Positions 6,947 through 13,331 of a stretch of DNA of 13,331 nucleotides are shown here, one piece after another (within the stretch, counting starts at the first letter, position 1; every line of letters begins with the position of its first letter). A program made the translations under genes and the position numbers. The stretch comes from Desulfobacteraceae bacterium (GTDB lineage Bacteria; Desulfobacterota; DSM-4660; Desulfatiglandales; Desulfatiglandaceae). The notes below the pieces were generated by a model. It saw only the letters and a list, made by a program, of their open reading frames with translations, did not search any database and was not told where the DNA came from. The stretch is from NCBI GenBank assembly GCA_030589715.1, contig JAUUVE010000021.1:1-13331 (forward strand), in the 5' to 3' direction.

Positions 6947-7603
6947 GTGATTCAGCTATTTCATCTGTTCAAAAACTTCGGTCCGAATGTCGCGTTAAGA
7001 GATATCGACCTGAGGGTTCTCAAAGGAGAATTTGTCTTTGTTACCGGCCCGAGCGGGGCTGGAAAGACCACTCTGCTGAGATTGATCTTTGGCGCTGAAA
7101 GGCCCACCAGCGGTCAGATACTGATTAATGCGATTAACCTGAATCGCATCAGTCGATCAAGCCTTGATCTTTTGCGCCGAAAGGTCGGCTTTGTATTTCA
7201 GGATTTTAAGTTGTTGCCCAAGAAAACGGTCTTTGAGAATGTGGCACTTGCCCTGGAGGTGACAGGCGAACGGGGTTCATTTATCAGAAAAAAGACGCAC
7301 CAGTCGCTGAGGCTGGTGAATCTGGCCGAAAAGGAGCAGGCATATCCCCTTTCATTGTCGGGGGGTGAACAGCAGAGGGTGGCTATTGCCAGAGCCATTG
7401 TGAAGGATCCTCTGATCCTGCTTGCCGACGAGCCAACGGGCAACCTGGATCCGGATCTCACGAGAGATATAATTACCCTTTTTAGAAACATACACATGAA
7501 AGGCACTACCATAGTTGTGGCCACCCACAGCCGTGAGCGTTTTGAAGACTCAGGGCAAAGGACAATTGTCTTGAAACGGGGAAAAATTGTCGTAGAGAAA
7601 TGA
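6947..7603 (+). CDS. ftsE: Cell division ATP-binding protein FtsE
   Basis: ATPase subunit of the FtsEX complex at the division septum, 218 aa, the usual size. It shows Walker A GPSGAGKTT with K40, a Q-loop in FVFQDFKLLP, the ABC signature LSGGEQQRV at 137-145, Walker B LLADEPTGNLD with D161 and E162, and the switch His in VATHSRE. The chosen start is GTG 6947, giving MIQLFHLFKNFG, the normal FtsE N-terminus. No strong Shine-Dalgarno precedes it. The frame is open back to an ATG at 6830, but those 39 residues have no counterpart in the family. ATGA at 7600-7603 overlaps the ftsX start, indicating translational coupling and a stoichiometric complex. Confidence 0.93.
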   Translation: MIQLFHLFKNFGPNVALRDIDLRVLKGEFVFVTGPSGAGKTTLLRLIFGAERPTSGQILINAINLNRISRSSLDLLRRKVGFVFQDFKLLPKKTVFENVALALEVTGERGSFIRKKTHQSLRLVNLAEKEQAYPLSLSGGEQQRVAIARAIVKDPLILLADEPTGNLDPDLTRDIITLFRNIHMKGTTIVVATHSRERFEDSGQRTIVLKRGKIVVEK

Positions 7604-8493
7604 GATTAAGACTGTGGTCCTATTTTCTAAGACAGGCACTGATGAATATTATGAACAATCGGCTTGTTCATGTCATCGGTCTGGGGACAATGTTTGTGGC
7701 GATATTGATCTTTGGCACATTCCTGTTTCTGCTCATTAATCTTAATACCTGGGTCCAGGGATGGGGGCACTCTCTGTCCATGTCAGTTTATCTTGAAGAC
7801 GGGATAAGCGAGGGCAAGAGAGATATGATCGCCTCTTGGATAAAAAGCCTGCCGACGGCTGAGATTGACCGCTTTATTACCAAAGAAGGCGCATTGAAGG
7901 AATTGAGACGTGTTCTGGGGGCCCAGGCAGGCCTCCTTGAAGGCCTTTCAACCAATCCCCTTCCCGCCTCCCTTGAGGTTGTCTTTGAGAAGGGGGAAGG
8001 GCTCAGGTTAGATCCTGATAGGATAAAGAAAGAACTGGAGAAGATGGAAGGCGTGGAAGAGGTCCAGTACAGCGAGGACTGGCTGAAACGGTTTAAAGGA
8101 CTAATGAGTTTGATAAGGGTGGGTGGTCTCATCATCGGGGGGCTTCTGTGTATGGGTATCCTCTTTATAGTTACCAATACAATAAAGCTTACCATTTATT
8201 CACGAAAGGAAGAAATTGAAATCCTAAAGCTAGTAGGTGCCACCGACTGGTTCGTCAAGACGCCTTTCCTGTTGGAAGGGGCTATTCAGGGGATATTGAG
8301 CGGAATTCTGGCCCTACTTATCCTTTATTCGGGGTATTACCTGCTTTCAACAGAAAAGATACACTTCACGAGTCTGGGTGTCTTCGATTTTATCTTCTTG
8401 CCATATGAATATGCGCTTTTGATCTTTTTGGCAAGTGTGGCCCTAGGTTTGGTGGGGAGCCTCATCGCAGTAGGCCGCTTTTTTGATATATGA
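7600..8493 (+). CDS. ftsX: Cell division protein FtsX, permease-like subunit
   Basis: Inner-membrane partner of FtsE, 297 aa. Four membrane segments are visible at about residues 24-48, 171-195, 222-248 and 270-292. The large periplasmic loop between the first two (about 50-168) starts with SMSVYLEDGIS and is the part that binds the hydrolase activator. The cytoplasmic coupling segment IYSRKEEIEILKLVGAT (about 199-215) is the hallmark of the family. FtsX transmits ATP hydrolysis by FtsE to periplasmic EnvC rather than moving a substrate. Start and stop overlap ftsE and envC by four bases each (ATGA), so the three are one translation-coupled unit. No oddities are seen. Confidence 0.93.
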   Translation: MRLRLWSYFLRQALMNIMNNRLVHVIGLGTMFVAILIFGTFLFLLINLNTWVQGWGHSLSMSVYLEDGISEGKRDMIASWIKSLPTAEIDRFITKEGALKELRRVLGAQAGLLEGLSTNPLPASLEVVFEKGEGLRLDPDRIKKELEKMEGVEEVQYSEDWLKRFKGLMSLIRVGGLIIGGLLCMGILFIVTNTIKLTIYSRKEEIEILKLVGATDWFVKTPFLLEGAIQGILSGILALLILYSGYYLLSTEKIHFTSLGVFDFIFLPYEYALLIFLASVALGLVGSLIAVGRFFDI

Positions 8494-9662
8494 TAAAGAG
8501 AATCGCCTTTCCATTATCAAAGATCTCTGTTTTTCCAGCAATCATGCTCTGTTGTATCCTGGCATCATCCACTGAGGCCCTTTCTCATCCGGGATCCGGA
8601 GAGAAACAAGAGCAAATAGAAAAGATTGAATCCCAGCTTTCGAGCCAAAGAGGTAGGCTAAGAGCAGTCTACTCCCAGGAAAAGGACCTGTTGGCAGGGC
8701 TGGGTGTGCTTGAAAAGGAGGTGGAAGAGAAAAGACGCTCCATAGAGGACCTAAAGGAGAAGATCCGCCTTGTGGCTATTGAAGTCAAGGGGTTTCAAAA
8801 GAAACTGAGAGAGGCCCAAAGGGCATCAAAGGATGCCCAGGCAAGGTTGGCAAGGAGGTTGATTACCCTATATAAATATGCAAGGAAGGGTTATATCAAG
8901 CTCATTACCGATGTCCAAGATGTGGATCAATTTTGGCGGAGGATGAAATACCTTAAGGTCATCATTAAGGAAGATCGCGGAGAGTTGGGGAGGCTGGCAG
9001 AAAGTGTCCGCAAACGGCAGACGGAAGTTTCACGGGCAAAAAAGGCGATGCTTGACAAGGAGGGCACCATAGATAAAGAAAAACGCCGATTATCATCCTT
9101 GAAAAAGGACCTTGAAAAAAAGGCGATCCGTCTTATGAAAGTACATAAGGAAAAGGAATTTTATGAGACTGCAGTGAGAGAACTGCAACTTGCGGCCAAG
9201 GACCTGAGGCAAGCCCTCTCAAAGGGGGAAAAAAAGGAGCCGCATAGTATGTTCCAGGCTTCACGTTTCCAAGACTCCAAGGGGAGGCTGCCCCTTCCCC
9301 TTAGAGGGAAGATAATTAGAGGTTCCACATTCTTGGCCCCTTCAAGACTCAATTTGCATGAGGGGATCTTTATTGAAGGGTCTTCAGACCCAAATGTAAG
9401 GGCCATTTTTCCAGGGAGGGTCGATTTTTCTGGAAGACTCGCGGGCTACGGAGAGATTATTATAATAAATCACGGTTCGCGATTCTTCACCATAACGGCG
9501 CTCCTCGGGAAGAGGAACAAAAAAGAGGGGGATGTGGTAACTGGGAGGGAGGTTATCGGCCAGGCTGGGGGCAACGGGCCTTCAAGGGGAGGAAGGCTCT
9601 ATTTTGAGATCAGAAGGGGAGGGAAAAATCTAGATCCCTTAGAGTGGCTAAAGGTTCGGTAG
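8490..9662 (+). CDS. envC: EnvC-type murein hydrolase activator with degenerate LytM domain
   Basis: Periplasmic protein of 390 aa that is expected to bind the FtsX loop and activate amidases at the septum. A signal peptide ends near STEA (residue 30). Charged coiled-coil helices run from about 38 to 250. The C-terminal LytM/M23 fold covers about 280-388. The M23 zinc ligands are lost: the H-x-G-x-D motif reads H290-EGI-F294 and the HxH motif reads R369-L-Y371, giving RLYFEIRR, very like SLYFEIRR of Escherichia coli EnvC. It is therefore an activator, not a hydrolase. It overlaps ftsX by four bases. Which amidase it activates cannot be seen, since no N-acetylmuramoyl-alanine amidase gene is in the window. 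Confidence 0.91.
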   Translation: MIKRIAFPLSKISVFPAIMLCCILASSTEALSHPGSGEKQEQIEKIESQLSSQRGRLRAVYSQEKDLLAGLGVLEKEVEEKRRSIEDLKEKIRLVAIEVKGFQKKLREAQRASKDAQARLARRLITLYKYARKGYIKLITDVQDVDQFWRRMKYLKVIIKEDRGELGRLAESVRKRQTEVSRAKKAMLDKEGTIDKEKRRLSSLKKDLEKKAIRLMKVHKEKEFYETAVRELQLAAKDLRQALSKGEKKEPHSMFQASRFQDSKGRLPLPLRGKIIRGSTFLAPSRLNLHEGIFIEGSSDPNVRAIFPGRVDFSGRLAGYGEIIIINHGSRFFTITALLGKRNKKEGDVVTGREVIGQAGGNGPSRGGRLYFEIRRGGKNLDPLEWLKVR

Positions 9663-10134
9663 ATCGTTGGTCCTAACAGGGGTTCCAGGAGTCATACAAA
9701 CTAACCCGGACAAGCCGGAATTGGGAATTGAGGAATTGAATTTATTTCCCTAATAGAATCCTTCAATTCATCAATCTTTACCCCGTGAAATTCATGAAAA
9801 TGAAGAGCGGAGCGTATTTCACTGGGGACTAAATCTTTTCACGAACAGGACTCCTCTTGGCGGAAATAATTGCGAGCATTTTGAGCACCATTCCACTTGT
9901 AAGACGCTAATTGATATTGTAAATTACTTCGATCATCTTATCTCTATTGGAAGAGATATCCGAATTGCTAGCGAAGAAGTCTACTGATACGGACAATTTT
10001 TTAGGTTGTTTTTGGTGTATGAATCAACTAAAGATCTTATGCGTAGCAGGCCTTTACAAACGGCAGGGTTTAGGGGGTCCAGCTGAGTTCCGGTGCTGGT
10101 TGTTCATTGGTAAATTGATTTGAGGAGCAAGAAA
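9663..10134. other. Long intergenic region with inverted repeats
   Basis: This 472-base stretch has no supportable gene. It is more AT-rich than its neighbours. The first half carries several inverted repeats (see the repeat entry). One plus-strand frame is open for 76 codons (9757-9987) but has no ATG, GTG or TTG, so I do not call it. Near the end, CCAGC (10079-10083) can pair with GCTGG (10096-10100). A GAGGAG ribosome site for ctpA lies at 10122-10127. No clear terminator after envC and no clear promoter for ctpA were found. Confidence 0.5.
9721..9827. repeat. Cluster of inverted repeats, including a REP-like bulged hairpin
   Basis: CCCCGTGAAAT (9781-9791) pairs with ATTTCAC-T-GGGG (9816-9827): eleven base pairs with one bulged T and a 24-nt loop that itself contains the palindrome TTCATGAA (9791-9798). 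Just upstream GAATTGAA (9733-9740) pairs with TTCAATTC (9762-9769), and GGGAA (9723-9727) with TTCCC (9746-9750). A bulged palindrome in an intergenic gap resembles REP or MITE-type elements, but no second copy is in the window. Confidence 0.5.
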
Positions 10135-11466
10135 ATGCCCGTTTATAAAAAGAGATTTACAATTACCGTCGTTTTGATCTCCATCTTTGTGGCCGGGGCG
10201 CTTTTTCTTAACGGAAGAGGCGGTGAGGTCAAGGCAGACACCAAGGATGTATACAAGAACATAGAGGTCTTTACGGAGGTCCTTAGGCAGATAGAAAAGA
10301 ACTATGTGGATCCCCAGGATCCTCAGAAACTGATTTACGGGGCCATTAAAGGGATGGTGCGAAGCCTCGATCCCCACTCTTCTTTCTTGACAAAGGAGGA
10401 GCATCAAGAGTTGATGATGGAGACAAAGGGGAACTTTTCAGGGATCGGTATTGAAATAACGGTTAAGGACAATATCCTTACCGTGGTCTCCCCAATTGAA
10501 GACACTCCGGCCTATAAGGCAGGGGTCAAGGCAGGGGATAAGATAATCAAGGTGGAGGGCAAGTCTACCAAAGATATGACCCTGCTGGAGGCGGTCAAAA
10601 AGATCAGGGGGCCCAAGGGCACCCAGGTGAAATTGACCATTGCGCGGGAAGGTGTTCAAAAACCCCTAGATTTTTCCATCACGCGGGATGTCATCCCACT
10701 GAAAAGCGTGAGACATTACTCCTTGACCCCGGAGATCGGGTATGTCCGGATCTCCAATTTTCAAAGTAAGACGGCCAAGGATCTTTCCGCGACCCTTGAA
10801 GAGCTGGAAAGACGCGGGAAATTGAAGGGTCTCATTATAGATCTGAGAAATAATCCTGGAGGGCTCTTATCTCAGGCAATAGAGGTATCAGAACTTTTCC
10901 TGGACTCCGGCGTCATTGTCAGCACCAAAGGAAGGAACAGCTCCCAGAATATAAAGGCCACGGCCCATAAGGACGAAAAGCAAAGAGACTACCCGATCAT
11001 TGTATTGGTCAATGGAGGGAGTGCCAGTGCCGCGGAAATCGTGGCCGGGGCACTTCAGGACAACAAAAGGGCTATTATTCTGGGCACGAGGACTTTCGGA
11101 AAAGGTTCTGTTCAGACAATCTTGCCTTTGTCGGATGGATCAGGGCTTCGCTTGACCACCTCTCTATACTATACCCCAAGTGGGAAATCCATACAGCTCA
11201 GCGGTATCACCCCCGATATCGATCTGGCATATGTCCCACCAAGCAAGAAAGAAAAAAAGAGTCCTCACCGTTTTTTGAGGGAAGAGGATCTAGAGGGCCA
11301 TATGCCCAACGCAAAAAACGGGGCTGAAGAGACCCCTGAACATAATCGAGGGACCGAAAAGGGTATGAAGGCCAAAATGCTTGTTGAAAAAGATAACCAG
11401 GTGCGCCATGCCCTGGAGTTACTTCGGACCTGGGGCATTTTCTCGAAGATAAAGGGCGGCTCCTGA
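10135..11466 (+). CDS. ctpA: C-terminal processing peptidase, S41 family (CtpA/Prc type)
   Basis: Membrane-anchored or secreted periplasmic serine protease of 443 aa that trims or degrades proteins from their C-termini. An N-terminal hydrophobic segment (about 9-26) acts as signal or anchor. A PDZ domain follows at about 95-180 (GIGIEITV to LTIAREG), with VSPIEDTPAYKAGVKAGDKI as its core. The S41 domain contains LIIDLRNNPGG, VNGGSASAAEIVAGAL and FGKGSVQT. By family alignment the nucleophile is S298 and the general base K323; their 25-residue spacing equals that of S430/K455 in Escherichia coli Prc. The last 75 residues are a charged tail. ATG 10135 was chosen for GAGGAG seven bases upstream; a TTG five codons earlier would overlap that site. 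S41 proteases often follow ftsEX-envC in this kind of genome. Confidence 0.95.
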   Translation: MPVYKKRFTITVVLISIFVAGALFLNGRGGEVKADTKDVYKNIEVFTEVLRQIEKNYVDPQDPQKLIYGAIKGMVRSLDPHSSFLTKEEHQELMMETKGNFSGIGIEITVKDNILTVVSPIEDTPAYKAGVKAGDKIIKVEGKSTKDMTLLEAVKKIRGPKGTQVKLTIAREGVQKPLDFSITRDVIPLKSVRHYSLTPEIGYVRISNFQSKTAKDLSATLEELERRGKLKGLIIDLRNNPGGLLSQAIEVSELFLDSGVIVSTKGRNSSQNIKATAHKDEKQRDYPIIVLVNGGSASAAEIVAGALQDNKRAIILGTRTFGKGSVQTILPLSDGSGLRLTTSLYYTPSGKSIQLSGITPDIDLAYVPPSKKEKKSPHRFLREEDLEGHMPNAKNGAEETPEHNRGTEKGMKAKMLVEKDNQVRHALELLRTWGIFSKIKGGS

Positions 11467-11606
11467 TCCCTCATATCGATGTGCAAATGGACTATGTATG
11501 ACGACGAAAAAGGGGAAATCTCTCCCAATCATATTGCCTGTATCACGGGGCTCTGAGGTCTTTCTGGTCCTTTAGAAATCTAGGATGAAATAAGATAGGG
11601 GCTAAA
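11467..11606. other. Short gap between ctpA and aminotransferase gene
   Basis: The 140 bases contain no ORF, no clear intrinsic terminator and no convincing promoter. An AGGGG ribosome site for the next gene lies at 11597-11601. Confidence 0.4.
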
Positions 11607-12758
11607 TTGGAAGTTCCGTTGCTTGACCTGAAAGAGCAGTATGAAGATATCCAGGAAGAGATCTTGTTGGCCACAAAGGAGATTTTTGACTCCCAGCGGT
11701 TTATTCTTGGACCGAAGGTGGAAGAACTGGAAAAGAGGATTGCCGGTTATTGCCAGTGCGATTATGCCGTTGGGGTATCTTCGGGTACTGATGCACTGCT
11801 GATTTCCCTAATGACGGAGGGTATTGGGATCGGAGATCTGGTGGTAACAACCCCATATACCTTTTTTGCCACTGTTGGAGCGGTGGCAAGGGTGGGTGCC
11901 AGACCGGTATTTGTCGATATAGATAAGAGCACATACAATATGGATCCTGAGGGGCTTGATCTTGCACTTTCGCATGTGGATGAAGAAGAGAAATCTAGGG
12001 TTAAGGCAATCATACCCGTTCATCTGTTCGGCCAGTGTGCGGATATGGTGCGAATCTTGAAGGTAGCGGAAGGGCACGATCTTTCAGTGATTGAAGATGC
12101 TGCTCAGGCCATAGGAGCTGAATATGAATTTGCCGATGGGGAAATAAAAAGGGCTGGCTCAATGGGTCATTATGGGTGCTTTTCGTTCTACCCAACAAAA
12201 AATTTGGGGGCCTTTGGTGAAGCAGGAATGGTGACTACCAATGATAGGGTCGTCTATAATAACCTAAAAACAATGCGTAATCACGGGGATGTGGCCAGAT
12301 ACGACCACAGCTTCATCGGGGGGAATTTCAGACTGGATGCCCTCCAGGCAGCGATATTGCTTGTGAAGCTCAAATATCTGGATGAATGGATAAGAAAAAG
12401 AAGAGAAAATGCAAGCCTTTATTGGACGCTGTTTCGAGAGGAAGGGTTGGAATGGATCTTGTTGCCGGAAGAAATGGAAAAAAGACATGTTTACAATCAA
12501 TTTGTGATCAAAATCAGAGACAGGAGGGACGAACTCAAAAAATATCTGGCTGAGAAAGGGGTTGGTTGCGAAGTCTTTTATCCTGTACCGCTCCACATGC
12601 AGGCATGTTTTGAATACCTCGGGTACAAAAGTGAAGATTTCCCGGTTTCTGTGGAAGCAGCAAAAAAGACATTGGGGCTCCCGATTTATCCGGAACTGAG
12701 GCCTGAACAGATTCATTATGTTGTGGATATGATAAGGGAATTCTTGAGGCAGAGGTAA
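11607..12758 (+). CDS. DegT/DnrJ/EryC1/StrS-family PLP-dependent sugar aminotransferase
   Basis: Fold-type I aminotransferase of 383 aa that converts a keto-sugar nucleotide to an amino-sugar nucleotide, used for polysaccharide or O-antigen precursors. Visible features are FILGPKVEELE, the SSGTDAL phosphate-binding loop (58-64), PYTFFATV, VIEDAAQ with D164 contacting the pyridine nitrogen, and FYPTKNLG with the Schiff-base lysine K198. The sequence resembles WbpE/WlbC-type enzymes (3-amination of UDP-sugars), but the substrate cannot be fixed from sequence alone. The start is TTG 11607, supported by AGGGG five bases upstream and the typical opening VPLLDLKEQY; no ATG is available at the N-terminus. 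No sugar dehydrogenase or acetyltransferase partner is adjacent, and the next gene is an rRNA operon. Confidence 0.92.
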   Translation: MEVPLLDLKEQYEDIQEEILLATKEIFDSQRFILGPKVEELEKRIAGYCQCDYAVGVSSGTDALLISLMTEGIGIGDLVVTTPYTFFATVGAVARVGARPVFVDIDKSTYNMDPEGLDLALSHVDEEEKSRVKAIIPVHLFGQCADMVRILKVAEGHDLSVIEDAAQAIGAEYEFADGEIKRAGSMGHYGCFSFYPTKNLGAFGEAGMVTTNDRVVYNNLKTMRNHGDVARYDHSFIGGNFRLDALQAAILLVKLKYLDEWIRKRRENASLYWTLFREEGLEWILLPEEMEKRHVYNQFVIKIRDRRDELKKYLAEKGVGCEVFYPVPLHMQACFEYLGYKSEDFPVSVEAAKKTLGLPIYPELRPEQIHYVVDMIREFLRQR

Positions 12759-12794
12759 AGGAGGTATTTTCTTTAAGACGGACCAAAATTTATC

Positions 12795-12823
12795 TTGACA
12801 TTTTGGGTGAATGCGGATAAAAA
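12795..12823 (+). promoter_or_regulatory. rRNA operon promoter P1
   Basis: TTGACA (12795-12800), then 17 bases, then TAAAAA (12818-12823, four of six to TATAAT). It lies 36 bases after the aminotransferase stop and 60 bases upstream of an identical -35 in P2. Confidence 0.5.
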
Positions 12824-12854
12824 TGTATTTCATGTTTTTGGGCAAACAAATGCC

Positions 12855-12883
12855 TTGACATGAATGTTCGAATGACTTAATAT
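12855..12883 (+). promoter_or_regulatory. rRNA operon promoter P2
   Basis: TTGACA (12855-12860), 17-base spacer, TAATAT (12878-12883). Predicted transcription start is near 12890, giving a leader of about 80 nt before the 16S sequence. Tandem promoters of this kind are normal for rrn operons. Confidence 0.6.
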
Positions 12884-12895
12884 CAATAAGTAGTT

Positions 12896-12908
12896 TGTTC
12901 TTTGAAAA
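12896..12908 (+). promoter_or_regulatory. boxA-like rRNA antitermination element
   Basis: TGTTCTTTGAAAA closely resembles boxA (consensus TGCTCTTTAACA) and sits in the leader between P2 and the 16S gene, where Nus-factor antitermination complexes load. Confidence 0.7.
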
Positions 12909-12938
12909 CTAAATAGTGACGCAGCGTAGGCCTCTGAG

Positions 12939-12960
12939 AAAAAAAAGGGTTTTACACCCT
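12939..12960 (-). terminator. Putative minus-strand intrinsic terminator in the rRNA leader
   Basis: Read on the minus strand, AGGGT-GTAAA-ACCCT (12960 to 12946) forms a five-pair hairpin followed by seven T (12945-12939). It would stop antisense transcription leaving the 16S gene. The stem is short, so strength is uncertain. On the plus strand the same hairpin has no T-run and would be a leader stem. Confidence 0.4.
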
Positions 12961-12969
12961 ATTTGAGTT

Positions 12970-13331
<362 letters not shown>

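Noticed and set aside
9757..9987. Plus-strand frame open for 76 codons in the envC-ctpA gap, with a Cys/His-rich patch (CEHFEHHSTC)
   Set aside because: It contains no ATG, GTG or TTG, has no ribosome site, overlaps the palindromes and resembles nothing I recognise. It may be chance or a remnant.
12264..12845. Minus-strand ORF of 193 codons opposite the aminotransferase
   Set aside because: It is antisense to a clearly conserved PLP enzyme. The predicted protein is Phe/Pro-rich and shows no recognisable domain.

Overview
The window looks like a chromosomal segment from a Gram-negative bacterium, probably Desulfobacterota (the former Deltaproteobacteria). The clues are the 5' part of a 16S rRNA gene at the right edge, whose start and V1 region read like that group, together with outer-membrane (TolC) and periplasmic (EnvC, CtpA) genes. 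The 16S fragment is only about 360 nt and was judged by eye, so the phylum is an inference.

Left part (1-5236): the start of a minus-strand HD-domain protein runs off the left edge. Facing away from it is a compact three-gene plus-strand operon. It encodes a glucosyl-3-phosphoglycerate synthase-like glycosyltransferase, an HAD-IIB phosphatase of the mannosyl-/glucosyl-3-phosphoglycerate phosphatase family, and a second glycosyltransferase resembling GT78 mannosylglycerate synthase. The simplest reading is NDP-glucose + 3-phosphoglycerate -> glucosyl-3-phosphoglycerate -> glucosylglycerate -> a mannosylated product such as mannosylglucosylglycerate, a rare compatible solute. A type-2 (MOFRL) glycerate kinase abuts the operon tail to tail with one base between the stop codons. 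It could return glycerate from solute breakdown to central metabolism. The first gene appears to start at an ATT codon, and the start codon of the second lies in a small hairpin.

Middle part (5237-11466): an envelope and cell-division block. A TolC-family outer-membrane protein is followed by ftsE, ftsX and envC, which overlap by 4 nt at each junction. After a 472-nt gap rich in inverted repeats comes a CtpA-type S41 protease. FtsEX is the ABC-like complex that controls septal peptidoglycan hydrolysis through EnvC. The EnvC LytM domain here has lost the metal ligands, as expected for an activator rather than an enzyme.

Right part (11467-13331): a DegT/DnrJ/EryC1/StrS-type PLP sugar aminotransferase, then an rRNA operon. 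The rRNA leader has two TTGACA promoters spaced 60 nt apart, a boxA-like antitermination element and a hairpin that would terminate antisense transcription. The 16S gene begins near 12970 and is cut by the window end.

I saw no CRISPR array, insertion sequence, tRNA or phage gene.
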